Positions 47,953-59,990 of a DNA stretch of 64,000 nucleotides are shown here, one piece after another (position 1 is the stretch's first letter; each line of letters starts with the position of its first letter). Below the pieces are notes generated by a model. It did not search any database. It worked only from the letters and a program-made list of their open reading frames with translations, and was not told the origin of the DNA. The position numbers were made by a program, and so were the translations under genes. This stretch comes from Hibiscus mutabilis. Lineage: Eukaryota; Streptophyta; Magnoliopsida; Malvales; Malvaceae. Where the stretch lies: contig CM033752.1 of assembly GCA_019671005.1 (NCBI GenBank), forward strand, positions 2,852,001 through 2,916,000, read 5' to 3'.

Positions 47953-50037
47953 TCAAAACTGCTTCCTCTTGTTTCTAAAAAGTTTGTCTCTTTTTGCATA
48001 AACATAAGAGAGAGCAAGGAAACCAACTGCAGAAAATGATAATGAAGCCCATGGGAATGGCGGATCCTTGAAACAAACAAGTGATGCTTCAATTTCTTGT
48101 GATGCAGTGTAAACAAGATCATGTATAGCATAGAGATCATGATCTGAGGACTTCAAGTAATAGAATGCCATCTCGAAGTCAAAATGTGACAGAGCCGAAA
48201 CCGTTTTGTCCAGCTTGTACCTGAACAAGTGCCACCTCTGTATGAACTCAACATGCTGCTTCTGTTTAAGAAGATTTCTATCCCCACCATGTGCATCAAT
48301 AGATTCAAGAACATCAATAGCACTTGTTATACTGTAATTCAATGACGTCAAAATAAAATTTCTTCGAGCTGCATCCTTCTGCACGAAAGACAATGAAGAA
48401 ACCTCTGAAAATGGTCCAAAAGGTGTCTGACCAACACTCCATGTGTAATCCACCAGCGTACTATTGTGTGTAGAGCTCCATATCAAATGAGTCGGCGACA
48501 CTCCCCACATACTCTGTAAAATCGAACCAACAAGTGGCCTCTGCAGCTCCCTTGTACGAGTAAAAACATGACGACCATTACAACTGTAATCACTCACAGT
48601 TTGAGCAGTCTTTGTCCTAACAGCGATAACCATATCTCTAAATGCAATAGTCTGATGATACCGATCAAGCAACAAAATGGTATGAATATCCAAGTCAAAC
48701 ACATAAACAGGAAGTACCCTACTACCAAATTCCTCCTCGGGTAGGCCTGCAACCCTCCTAAACTCCTCTGCCGAATCAGACAATATCTGATGCAAACGTT
48801 TCGAATCCAAATACTCACTCACAATCAAAGTATAGTTATCAAACAGAAACCTCGAAGTAAACGAATTGGTCGACCTAGAAACCGCAAAAGAACAAATCGA
48901 GCACTCCTCATACTTAATGCTATACTTTTTGAACTCTAAAATCTGATTGCTGTACAACAACCCACCACCATCATTTGCCTCGTTCCGAAACAATTTCTCA
49001 ATCATATTCCAATCCAAACCAGTTAAATCCTCACTTCCAGATGCGTGAATATGGATAAGCTGAACAATTAAAGTATTCTCAAAATGAACAGGAATTCTCA
49101 GAGGAGGAACAACAAGTACCTGATAAGCACTGTATATCAAAGAAGCCAACTCCGAGAGCAAGACTTTATCGGATTTGGGTCCTCCATGTAAAGCTGCTAA
49201 AGGGTGAAACTCACCTCTAGGAAGCACCCCATCACCGGATAAAGCCGGCCCGTAGTCAACCGGACCGGCCCCCAGATCAATCCAAAGATACCTTTTATTG
49301 CCGGTCCAAAGGGTCCCTAAGCAATTAGTGTAGCCTGCGGAAGAATCGGCATGATAGTAAGAGTATGCATAAGGTTGCTTGGAGCTGACACCCAGATTGA
49401 GAATATAAATGTAAACTGAATTATCGGATTTCTCGGAGTCGAAATGGCGGGAAATGATGGAGTCGACGGTGGCATAGGAGATGGAGAGTAGAGGGGAACG
49501 GAGAGAGGAAGGAGTGGTGGAGAGGGCGGAGGAAATAGCGGCGGAAAGGGAAGAGGAAAGAGAGGAGGAAGAAAGGGAGACGTCGAGATGGAGGGAGTGG
49601 CTGATGGAAAGCGAATGATGGGAAGGAGAGGAGGAGATGAGGTGGAAGTGGAAGGAAGTAACGGAGGATTGGAGGAAGGAAGTGAGGAGGGAAAGGTAGG
49701 AGGAAGAGGAAGAGGAAGAGGAAGAGGAAGAGGAAGAGAAATTGGGGCCGACGAGGCGGATGTGGAGAGGGATTGGGACGGAAAGGGATAGGAGAGAGGA
49801 GATCAAGGAAGGGATGTGGAGATGGCCGGGGGAGGAGGAAGAAAGGGATTTCTTGAGGGGAGAAGGGAGGGATGAAAAAGGGTCATTTGTCGATTTGGGG
49901 TCGATGCGGGATTGTTGGGTCAGAAAGGAGTCGAGTCCGGGGATCGGGGCGGCGGAGCTGAGGGGGATCGCGATGCCGGAGAGGAGGATGAGGAGAAGAA
50001 GGAGGAGGAAGAGGAAGACGGTGGTGGTGGTGGGCAT
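47953..50037 (-). CDS. conserved plant membrane protein, At3g28720/At5g58100-like (tentative)
   Basis: This intronless gene encodes 694 residues. The N-terminus is a clear signal peptide (leucine-rich, about residues 7-30, ending in SSAAPIP). A serine-rich region follows, with an unbroken tract of about 13 serines (about 101-113) coded by a GGAAGA-type repeat at 49697-49740. The middle and C-terminal parts are well ordered and complex: GYTNCLGTLWTGNKRYLWID, DLDIHTILLLDRYHQ, SDYSCNGRHVFTRTRELQRP and WGVSPTHLIWSSTHN. A single membrane segment lies at about 664-681, with a short basic tail (KRDKLFRNKRKQF) facing the cytosol. N-glycosylation sites such as NST and NYS are present. It appears to be a type I membrane protein of the secretory pathway. 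The family assignment is from memory of the sequence style and the function is not established. Confidence 0.75.
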   Translation of the reverse strand: MPTTTTVFLFLLLLLLILLSGIAIPLSSAAPIPGLDSFLTQQSRIDPKSTNDPFSSLPSPLKKSLSSSSPGHLHIPSLISSLLSLSVPIPLHIRLVGPNFSSSSSSSSSSSSSYLSLLTSFLQSSVTSFHFHLISSSPSHHSLSISHSLHLDVSLSSSSLSSSLSAAISSALSTTPSSLRSPLLSISYATVDSIISRHFDSEKSDNSVYIYILNLGVSSKQPYAYSYYHADSSAGYTNCLGTLWTGNKRYLWIDLGAGPVDYGPALSGDGVLPRGEFHPLAALHGGPKSDKVLLSELASLIYSAYQVLVVPPLRIPVHFENTLIVQLIHIHASGSEDLTGLDWNMIEKLFRNEANDGGGLLYSNQILEFKKYSIKYEECSICSFAVSRSTNSFTSRFLFDNYTLIVSEYLDSKRLHQILSDSAEEFRRVAGLPEEEFGSRVLPVYVFDLDIHTILLLDRYHQTIAFRDMVIAVRTKTAQTVSDYSCNGRHVFTRTRELQRPLVGSILQSMWGVSPTHLIWSSTHNSTLVDYTWSVGQTPFGPFSEVSSLSFVQKDAARRNFILTSLNYSITSAIDVLESIDAHGGDRNLLKQKQHVEFIQRWHLFRYKLDKTVSALSHFDFEMAFYYLKSSDHDLYAIHDLVYTASQEIEASLVCFKDPPFPWASLSFSAVGFLALSYVYAKRDKLFRNKRKQF

Positions 50038-50084
50038 TTTTCAAAGGTTATGTTTTGGAGTGCTTGAACTGGGAAGACGGGTAG

Positions 50085-50100
50085 ATTATTATATGTATAT
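50085..50100 (-). promoter_or_regulatory. possible TATA box of the membrane protein gene
   Basis: The minus strand reads ATATACATATAATAATC about 50-60 bp upstream of the ATG at 50037. The match to TATAAA is loose. Confidence 0.35.
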
Positions 50101-50787
50101 CATCTGAGATTAGATGTTTTGGTAGTCTGGTTTGGATTCAGCAAAGGGAAGGAAGAATTTCAAGTACCGTAAGGGTTCGAACAAATCGAGTTAAAAAAAT
50201 TTAAATTATTTAAGTTGACGTATTATATTTTACAACTTAAATTTTATTTAATTTTTTTTGATTTGAGTCTAATTAAGTTTTCGAGTTCCTATATAAATTT
50301 AATTGTAGTTATTTATCATGTTATAATTTTCTCTATTCATATAAAATATAAATATATTTTTCTTCGTATTTTTATATCAGTATATGTATAAGTAAAATTC
50401 GAGCGACTTGAATCGAATTAAAAAATCAATTCACTAATTGTTAAAAAATTTGAGTTATTCGAATATTTATTTTACAGCTCAAACTTTATGTAAAATTTTT
50501 TCTATTCAAGTTTATAAAATTTCGAGTCAAATCAAGACGAGTCGAATTGTTTTACCTTAGGTCAAATTAAATTTTTTTTTGAGTCAGAGTGAACTTTTGC
50601 TCATTTTTTGATCTATTGACCTGATGTTGTGCGTAAGCAAGATTAGTGTTTGCAAAGAGGATTTTATGTTTAATTTAAAAAACCAACTTAATTATTATTG
50701 AATCGATGTCAAATTTTAATAGTTTTGAGTATGGATGAGTTTTCCAAAAAAAAATCGACTCTGTCGAGTTGAACCATTTTCTTTTGA
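50101..50787. other. intergenic, AT-rich
   Basis: Repeated words of the type TTCGAGTTATTCGAATA and TTTTACAACTTAAATTTTAT suggest an old short repeat, but no ends are defined. No gene is seen. Confidence 0.4.
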
Positions 50788-51135
50788 GTAATTATTTCAT
50801 GCATAAGCGGTTGTAAAAACTTTCTTTACACAAGCGTCTTAATTTTAGGGTTTAGAGATTTTGTTTAGGGTTTAGGGGTTTAAGTGTAGTAGTTTTGGAA
50901 TTAGGGGCTGTTGATAGAATTCTGGGATTAGCGTTAAATTTTAGGGTTTATAGGTTAAAACCTAAATCCCTAACTATATTACCATAAAACCTATATTCTA
51001 ACCCTAAATTCTAACCATAAACCCTAAATTCTAAACCCCTATACTAAAAACCCTAAACCCTAAATTAAGACCCTAAACCCTAAAATTAAGGTGCTTGTGG
51101 AAACAAAAGTTTTTCACTGCTTGTGTATAGGATAA
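50788..51135. mobile_element. foldback MITE with telomere-like interior, copy C
   Basis: Left part GAGTAATTATTTCATGCATA with TTTAGGGTTTAGGGGTTTAA; right part ACCCTAAACCCTAAATTAAG with GCTTGTGTATAGGATAATAA. The layout is the same as the copies at 36211 and 36534. Confidence 0.7.
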
Positions 51136-51484
51136 TAATCATTTTATTTTATAATTTAAAATTTTTGGATCGAATTAAATTGTTTGTATTTGAAAAAATT
51201 CATATTTTTTAAATAAGCAAATAAGATTTGTAATCAAACATTATCTAAAATTAATATATATATATATTATATAATGAATTTTTAAGACGATATTAATGGG
51301 TGTAGGGTGATAATGAGCCTGCCAGCTCGCAAGCTACTCGGGTTCGGTTCAGTCAGAGCTAGATCAAAGCTCGGCTCGAGTGAGCTCGACTCGAGACCTT
51401 AATAAGTCGAGCCAAGTCAACTCAAGATCGGCTCAAAGAGCTCGTGAACAAGCTCGAAAAAATTATATATATATATATATATAT

Positions 51485-51703
51485 GAGATAAGATCCTCTT
51501 GCACTATGTAAAACTTGAAAGTTTTACACTTTTTTAGATCGTTGGATGAAGGTAAATGGATGGATGAGATTAATAGTAGAAAATGTGAAGATTATCACTT
51601 GAAAAAAAGAGGAAATAATCTTAGCCATTTATTACCATCATCCAATGGTCCAAAAAAGTGTAAAATTAATTGAGTTTTACACAATGTAAGTGGATCATAA
51701 CCC
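51485..51703. mobile_element. small foldback MITE inserted in a TA repeat, copy 2
   Basis: It starts GAGATAAGATCCTCTTGCAC and ends GTGTAAGTGG-like GTAAGTGGATCATAACCC, with TAGATCGTTGGATGAAGG inside, as in the copy at 25058. TATATA runs flank both sides (51463-51484 and 51704-51715). Confidence 0.8.
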
Positions 51704-53296
51704 TATATATATATACTACTCCATATACACTTGTATGTTTCAGTGTTGTTGTAACACCCCCTTTCCGATCTGTAGGAATCCGGGTCGAAAAGCGTTACCA
51801 AAGAACAAAATGATGATTTTGATTTGATGGTTACAATAATTTACTCTATAAATTATGTATCAATAATTCATGGCGCAATACTTAATCATTTATAGTCAAT
51901 TTAGATCAACTAAATTAGAAATTGGGGCCAAAAGATGACTTAAACAAATGCAGGGACTAAATTGTAAAATTACTAAATTATCGGATCCTACTTAAAATTA
52001 AAGTTACCAATGTGAAATTCAATGTAGGTATATCTTGTTTACAAATTTTTAGAACAATCGGAATTCATTTGTACCCTTAAATAAGTCTTATAAAAATTCA
52101 GCGACCAAATTATAACATTTCGAAACTTTCTACATCACCCATTTAACTAACTTACATGCCTCTAAACCGATACTCAAAGAGGCCGTATCGGTGCGCCTAT
52201 GTCATGGCCGTTAAATTAGTTAAAACATTAGGGACCATACCGGTACGGGTTCATCCGTATCGGTACGCTATGCTGGTCTCAAAATTCAGAACCAACCAAT
52301 CGTACCAAAACGTCTAGGGTTGTATCGGTATGCCTACATCGACCATTAAAACGGTTATTTTCTTTAAACCTGTACCGATACTGGGTATCGGTACGCAAGG
52401 TCAACGTCCAGAAAGTCAACCTTCAAGATCGATACGGTGTCGATACAGAACTTTAATATTTTTCCAGTGGCTAAGATCCGTACCGATATGCCTAGATGCG
52501 TATTGATATGCCAAAGCTGAACCGACCAAAAAAGTAAGGCCGTATCAATACGCCATCACCCGTATCAGTACGACACGGTCTGTGATGACAAATTTTATCT
52601 GATTTATTAGCATTTTGCTCAACCAAACCATGTCCAAATTCTATGAAACTTTACCAGTAAGTCTATTTAGCTTAAAACTATTATCATGTCAAATTTTAGG
52701 GGTGAATGAATCCGTTTGTTATGTTTTCCCTAATTTAGGCCAAATATGCATGTATAGCCGCTTTTAACCATTTTTAATAGGTAAAGTTTAAACCCTTAAA
52801 CTTACACAAGCCAACTATATTACATACATGCAAAAGGGGTAAAAGTGACTTATGCAACACTTATGCCACCATGCTAGGAGTCTATAGAGTTGATATACTT
52901 TACTTTATCAACGTAGTGACTTGTCAAAAACCTTCTCCGACCCCGATCTCATAAACTTCTTAACCTGAAATGCATGAAAGATGAATGCATTAGGCATATT
53001 TTGCCTAGTGAGGTAGCCATAAACAGTGTATTAATCAAGAGCTATACTCTAGTATGCTTCAATATCATCAATGATAATAATGGCATGGACATGTACTCCA
53101 ATGGTGAGTTTACTCGATATCAATGGCCAATGTAACAACAATAATTAATGCAAAATCGATATTCATTAGAAATGTTCAATAGCAATATTCAATAAGGTTC
53201 CTTGGATCAATGTAAGGTATATGGATACGCGAATTTCTATGCCGCACCAAAAATAATAGTGATTTAGTCCCTCCTCCGCACCAATATGACCATAAC

Positions 53297-56200
53297 TGCA
53301 ATGCCCCAGTTTTGGGCCTAGGAGTTTGCTAAATGGTTTAGACGACCTGTTAGATAGTATTAGTGAATTTGAGTCAGTTTCGGAATTTAAATTGGATAAA
53401 ATATTTTCGGAAGGGTTTAGTTTCAGGATTTAAATTGGATAAAATATTTTCGGAAGGGTTAAAAATATGAAAAAATTACCTAAAATCATTATTTAATATG
53501 GAAATGATTTTGGTGGAATCAATTTTACAAATAGGGGTCTCAAAAGGGGACATTTTGGGTAGTGACCAAAATGTAAAGTTTTAAAACTATTTTTAGTGAC
53601 TATTTTGTAAAAGGGTCAAAACTTTGAATCTTTAAGGAGCTATTTACCCTAAAGTCTAATATCAGACTTTTCTCCTTAATTAGCTATTTTTAATTGTTTT
53701 AAAATAATATAAATGGGTTAGAGAATTAATTGATTAATTAAAAGCTTTAAAATAAAAAATCTACGTAACTAACTTTTTATAAAAGAATTTTCTCTCCAAT
53801 TCTCTCCAGTCAAATGTCTTTTCTTTATTTAAAATCCTCGGGTAAATCTTCTTTTAATCAATCTTTTGATTTCAATTAAGATTATAATGGTTTTCTAACA
53901 AAATAAACTTGATTTCTCATTGTTTTGGCTTTGGAATCCATCTAATTAAGGGGAAAAGCAGCCATTAGAGGTGAAGTTCGTTCTTCTCCTTTAATACAAG
54001 GTTCTTTATTGAAATTCTCAAGTTCTTGATCATTTATTTATGATTTTTAACTTATTTTGATGATTTAATTAAAGGAAAATGGTTAAATTAAGGTTTGATT
54101 GATGAAAGTGATTTAGCCTCGTAATTGTTCTATTTTCTCATGTTTTGGATTAATATAGATCATGATTTTGATGTTGAATGATGTTAGGAAGATGGTTTAA
54201 TTATAGGAATCCCGAAACTAATTGAATTCCTAATTTTCTAGGTTGCTAGTTTTGTGTTTTTGGGGAGTTGTGAAGGTTTTATGTATGTTGGAGGTATAGG
54301 GATGATTGTGATGTGTTCTTAGATGTTGTTTGATGTTAATTGATGAGTTGAAATGTCAAGTTATGGCTGGGTTAAGTTTGGAAGATGTTAGAGGTTAGTT
54401 TCGGTTGTTGTTGAGTATTTTGTGTTGAAGGAATGTTGAGGATTTGTGTGGACGTGTTGTTGATTGCATTTTAATGCAATGTACCTCTATTTTGTGTGGA
54501 TAAAGCAAGGGAAGTTGGTCCTCAAGCTTGAGTCTTAGTTTCGGAAGCTTTGGAGGCGAGATTGTTGTATCAACAAGCGAGGCTTTACGTGTCGGTAAGT
54601 GAGGACGTGTTTAACAGATTTTCAAAGGTTTGAAAGTTGTGTTTGGGAGTTTAGATCAAGCTTGAAACTCTGGTCTAAGATCGAAAGTAAGTAAAGGATG
54701 AAATCTCTCTCTCGAACTTAATTTGGCAGTCGATTTTATGTACTTGTTTAAATGGTTTAATTACTCATTGTATATGCATGTTTAGAGCATAGTTTAATGC
54801 TGAAAAATGATTACAAAATGATGTGGATGCATTTGGAAGTAATGCTCATTTCGTTAATGTTTATGAACAATGTTAAATGCAAGATTATGTTGTATTGGTT
54901 AAATGTTTTTATTGATGCATATGAAAATAGTGAGTTATTGTAAATAAAATGAATTATATTAGCAAGTGATGATATGAAAAGGTTTGGAAATATTATCGGA
55001 TAGAGTTGGCCGGCCATAGGATTGATAGTGCACTATAAAAAGTCACCTTGGATGTTGAGGGGTTTATGTGTACCGAATACTCCATCCAAGTACCCTAACG
55101 GTTGAGGGGTTTAATTGTACCGAAGACTCCTGTTAGTGGATTATACACCCGATCGATGAATGGTGTTGAGGGGGTTTATGGGTACCACCACGGGTGTCAC
55201 AACGGTGGAGGGGTTTATGAGTAACGAAAACTCCTATGTGTGAGCCTTGTAATGCCAATGGATTGTATGTTAAGTGTTGAGGGAACACGTGTTAATTCGT
55301 GTATCCGATGTTATCTTTTGTAAAGTGGAACTTGGTAAATGATCACTTGTAAGCCAATATAATTGATGATGTATCATGAGAGGGATTATGTTGTTTAATG
55401 TGGTTTAAGCATGTTGTACTCTTTAAGCCTTGCGTTGTTAGTATGTATGGGAAAGCTTAAATTAAGGGTAGCAAATGGGACTTTGCTGTTGAATCCATGA
55501 TACATGTTGTATATGGTTTAATATGTTGTTTTTGAAATGTTAAGTGCATGGTTTTGTTAAGGCATGATGTTGGGATGATGTTTTAAAAGTATCTTGGAAA
55601 ATGTTTATCAAATGATGGAAAAATGGTTTTAAATGCATTGATGGTTGTTGGTTTTTAGCATTCTTCACTAAGCCTAGTGTGCTTACACTCTCGTTTCCCA
55701 CCAATACAGATAGTTAGAGATTTCAGGCAGCAAGGAAGGATTTTCGAAGACTCATTTACAAATTATGGTTTAAACGTACATAGTAGTAATAAAGGCAATG
55801 TGTCGAATGAGGTTTTGGGAGGGTTTTTGATGAACTCCCTATTGATGCAAGTTTTAGTTATTTTTTTGGACTTGTAATAAGTTTTAAGTAGTTGTGAAGT
55901 GAATGGTTTTGTGATTTGGTTGTAGACTAGTAATCATGCCTATAGACTTCGTGATTGATTTGCTAGTTTTGCTAAGTTGGTCCAAAATGTTGTTGTGGTG
56001 ATGACTAAGCATGCCAATGGTGTTATATGATGTTTGGATATGTGCTAATGTTGTTTTGGTTGAGCCAAATTGTCATATATTGAATATAGAGGTCATTACA
56101 GGCCTCTGCGAACCAGTACGGGTACCTCAAGGTTTGGTACAGGGGTTTTATAAAGGCTCAAATCGTCGAAATTAAGCCTAGCATACCGGTACGCTTAGCC

Positions 56201-56894
56201 ACTGTATCGGTAAGCCTCGAGGGAAAATAGGCATAGGTGTCGGTACACAGGTTAGCATATCGAAATGATCCCTTCAATTTTAACAAGTCGTACCGATACA
56301 CAGGATACGGTATCGGTACAAGTTCTAGCTACTGTAATTTTGAGTTTTCGAAGTAACCAAGAGGGATCAGTACGGGGTCAAAGTCATCTCGGTACGGTTT
56401 GGTCAACATACCGTATTGATATGACCGTTTTATTAGTTAATCCGTATCAGTATGGGCTTGCTCGTATCGGTACGCCTAGCCTAATTTGAGCAATAAATCC
56501 GTTGAAGTTTGGAATCTTGCAGTTTGATCCCTGAATGTTATGCATGCAATTGAATGAGTCCTAATGATTGTTTTGAGTTGGGATTTAACCTAAGAGCATG
56601 AAATGGACTAAAATAAGGTTGGGTAAGCTTAAATGTAATAAAGTCCCAATAATTTACAAAAATTACATTTTGATACCTAATGTGAGTTGTTGAGCAATTG
56701 GGCTCTGTTTTCAATCTGATTTAATTGTGATGTTTCTGCTGAAGCTTAAGTGATTAAGAAGTTAATAGATAACATCTAGACAAGATAAAAGAAAAAAATT
56801 GAACTAGTTTAGGTTATTAGTTTGGGTTTGCTTTGACAAACCTAATATGATCCTTTTAGATCGGTTTCGGCTAGGCCAGGCTAAGAGGGTTACA
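53297..56894 (+). mobile_element. solo LTR of the inner-element family, with perfect 5-bp duplication
   Basis: It starts TGCAATGCCCCAGTTTTGGG and ends CTAAGAGGGTTACA, 3,598 bp. ATAAC precedes it (53292-53296) and follows it (56895-56899). It is related to the LTR at 27763-30598: same start, same TATA context (55031-55050), same gtcaccttggatgttgaggg region and same end. It is longer partly through a 43-bp tandem duplication (53380-53465) and extra sequence at 53640-53950. A near-palindromic motif cluster lies at 56110-56480. Confidence 0.9.
53380..53465 (+). repeat. 43-bp tandem duplication inside the solo LTR
   Basis: TTAAATTGGATAAAATATTT with TCGGAAGGGTT occurs twice, offset by 43 bp. The related LTR at 27763 has no such duplication at this place. 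Confidence 0.85.
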
Positions 56895-58336
56895 ATAACA
56901 CACCATACCTCCTCTGCACCACAATAAAGGCCCTAGCCTAAGGACCGTAGTCCACCCATACCAATGAGCTCATGAATTCTATGACATGCCAATTGTATCC
57001 AATCCTACTCGAATCCAAGGTTCAATAACAATAATTCGGTAACAATAATTTCAATGGCAATGATTCGGTACAATAAATTGATAGCAATATTTCAATAGCC
57101 AATACTTACTATCAATGTTTCAATGGCAATAAATCAACATCAATAACAATGATCTGATGGCAATATTTCAACGCTCAATAATTAATATTTCCATATGTCA
57201 ATGTTTCAATGATTCTGGTGACAATAACAATGATGCTACGGACAATGAATCAATGAAATACTTACCAATATAGCCATTAACAATGTTTTTATGCAATATC
57301 CTTAATACAAAAGGTTAGCAATGAAAAAATCAATATTCAAAGATTCGGGAAAGGCACCTAGCCTACTCCCGAGACTCCGACTATACTCACCTTGATTTCT
57401 AAAGCTTCTATAGCTCTCGAATTTCCACTCTTTTGTTCCTAGCCTTAGATGGAGATTGTGCCATTTCTTTCTCCAACTCTTGAGCTAGGGAAGAATAATA
57501 GAGAATGTTAAAATCGATACAAAGATATCGAAGTCAATACCTAAATTTAATATAGCCATTATCTTATTAGGTATCCATGGATTTAAGCCTTGAAGAAGCA
57601 CGAGCTTAATTCAAAGGCCTAATACTTTAACTTCAAATTGATAATCAATCATCCATGGAATTTAATAATTGATTACGGGTTTATCCTTACCCAATCAATA
57701 GCTATTCAAAAGTATAGATGAATCAAAGGAAACTTGAGTTTAGGAGGTTCAATAATTGAGGTGTTAGCTTGAGCTTAAGGTAGAAGACAATAATGGTGGT
57801 GTTTGCTTAACTTTAGGAGAAAAAATGGAAGTATGAGAGGATAAGGTCTCGATGGGTTATTTTAAGCAAAAGAGATAGACCAAAAGCTCTTAAAAGCAAT
57901 TCCTTTTACTTAGCTTTATCTGATGGAGGTTACCCTCAATGAAGGGAAACCTTAAAATAATATATTTTCCATCTTACAATTCTAATTATTAGACACTTGT
58001 ATCATTCCTATCTTGCATTCATCATCCGGCCAAATCACATGGATTGGGATGAAGCAAGTTGGCGAGTCATACTTCAAAAGGGAAATTTACGTGGGTAGCC
58101 CATGACTTTTCAAAGTTCATACTTTTGTCCCCAAACTTCCAATTTTCACAATTTAGTCACTAAATCATTTTTAAGGAGTTCAATTAGGTCCAAAGCCTAT
58201 AAATCGACTCAATTAGAGTTCAATACGATATAATTAATTTCCCAATTAGGATTGACATGATATTTAGATTCTTTCCGATCTAGATTTTTCGATCACCGAA
58301 ACCTTATTCTGACTAGACCAATTTTTGGGTGTTACA

Positions 58337-58356
58337 ACTATCCCCCTTAAGAAAAA
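58337..58356 (-). other. polypurine tract of gypsy element 2
   Basis: The minus strand reads CTTAAGGGGGATAGT immediately before the 3' LTR start. Confidence 0.75.
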
Positions 58357-58359
58357 TTC

Positions 58360-59990
58360 ATCCTCAAATTTTACCTGAACATAAGAGATGTGGGTATTGT
58401 TGTTTCATTGATTCTTCTGGTTCCCAGGTAGCCTCTTCAATAGAATGACTTCTCTAGAGAACTTTAACTAACGATACAGATTTATTACGAAGTCTTTTGA
58501 CTTCTCTTGTAAAGATTTGAATCAATTCTTCCTCGTAGGTCAAATCCGGTTAGATCTGCACAGATTTTAGCTCAATAATGTACGAAGGATCAGAGCAGTA
58601 CTTTTGGAGCATTGAAACATGGAATACATCATGGATTTTACTCAATTCTGAAGGTAAAGCCAAACGATATGCCACATGACTAACTCTTTTGATAATTTCA
58701 AAAGGGCCAATGAATCGGGACTCAACTTCCCCTTTTTACCAAACCTTAGAATCTTCTTCTACGGAGAAACTTTAAGGAATGCTCTTTAACCAAATTCGTA
58801 CTGAATATATCTTTTTCTAAGATCATCATAGGACTTTTGACGGTCGAAGGCAGCCTTCAAACGATCATGAATGATAGCAACCATTTCTTCAGTTTCCCAA
58901 AATAAGTCAGGGTCCAACATTTTATCTTGGACCAGCATAAGGGAGTTCTACATCGTCTGCCATACAACGCCTTATACGAGGCCATTTTGATAGAAGCTTG
59001 ATAGTTGTTGTTGTAGTAAAACTCGATAAGAGATAGGGATTTCTCCCAAGATCCTTTGAAATCAATAATACATGCTCGTAGCATGTCTTCTTGAATCTGA
59101 ATTACCCTTTCTGACTGGCCGTCAGATTGAGGGTGGAAAGTCATACTAAGATTAACTTTGGTACCCAAAGCCTCTTGCAAGGTCCTCTAGAATCGAGATG
59201 CAAACTAAGGGTCTCGATCAGAGATGATACACTTTGGTACTCTATGGAGCTGAATAACTTCCTTGATATACAAGCCTGCTAATTTAGGAAGCCTATAATC
59301 CATTCTGGCCGGTAAGAAATGTGCTGACTTGGTGAAGCGGTCTACAATGACCCAAATAGCATCATGTTTTGTGAGAGTTAAAGGCATACCACTAACAAAA
59401 TCTATGGTGATCCTCTCCCATTTCCATTACGGTAATTCGATAGGTTGTAATAACCCAGTTGGGATATGATGCTCAACTTTGACATGTTGACATGTGAGGC
59501 ATTTAGACACAAAGTTAACTATGGCTTGTTTTTTTCCTGGCCACCAATATTGTTCCCAAAGATCTTTGTACATATTTACAGAGCCCGGGTGTGTAGAGAA
59601 TAGACTTGAATGGGCTTATTTTAGAATGTCGGTACGAAGAGATTCATTATTAGGTACACAAACTTGGTCACGTAAATACAGCAGCCTTTCAGGATCAACC
59701 CTAAAGTCAGAATTTTCTTCATCATGCAATTTGGACACAATAGCTTGAAGCTCAGGATCTTGATTCTGCAACGCCTTTATTCTCGACACAATAGTAGATT
59801 GAACTTGGAGTTCAGCTATTAAACACTGATGTTTCCTTAAACGGAGATAAGCGTTAATGGCTCGAGGAGCTACAATGCAAGAGTTTTACGTTGAGTTGAA
59901 ACAATAAAACTGTTCAAAATTCAATAGTCAATAACAATACTTACCAGACAGAGGTTTGCGGCTGAGTGCATCAGCTACAACATTGACTTG
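58360..59990 (-). pseudogene. gypsy element 2 integrase (broken)
   Basis: The core is readable at 59205-59387 (WVIVDRFTKSAHFLPARMDY, CIISDRDP) and 58857-59180 (LGTKVNLSMTFHPQSDGQSE, CRTPLCWSKI). The zinc-binding part lies at about 59480-59640. The C-terminal part reaches the polypurine tract. Several frameshifts and stops separate these pieces. Confidence 0.8.

Larger units (their letters stand above)
51750..58336 (-). repeat. 3' LTR of gypsy element 2, interrupted by a solo LTR
   Basis: On the minus strand it starts TGTAACACCCAAAAATTGG at 58336 and ends GGGGGTGTTACA at 51750. Without the inserted solo LTR it is about 2.98 kb. The first several hundred bases at 51750 match 63138 onward closely (ttactctataaattatgta, aattggggccaaaagatgac), which identifies the second LTR of the same element. 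A cluster of CGTATCGGTACG-type words lies at 52170-52580, about 420-830 bp from its 3' end. Confidence 0.85.

Noticed and set aside
49588..50107. Plus-strand frames opposite the membrane protein gene
   Set aside because: Gly/Arg/Glu-rich translations are the complement of the serine-rich coding sequence and carry no domain.
56110..56480. CRISPR-like array
   Set aside because: The repeated words are short, variable in spacing and on both strands, inside a plant LTR; there are no cas genes and the genome is eukaryotic.
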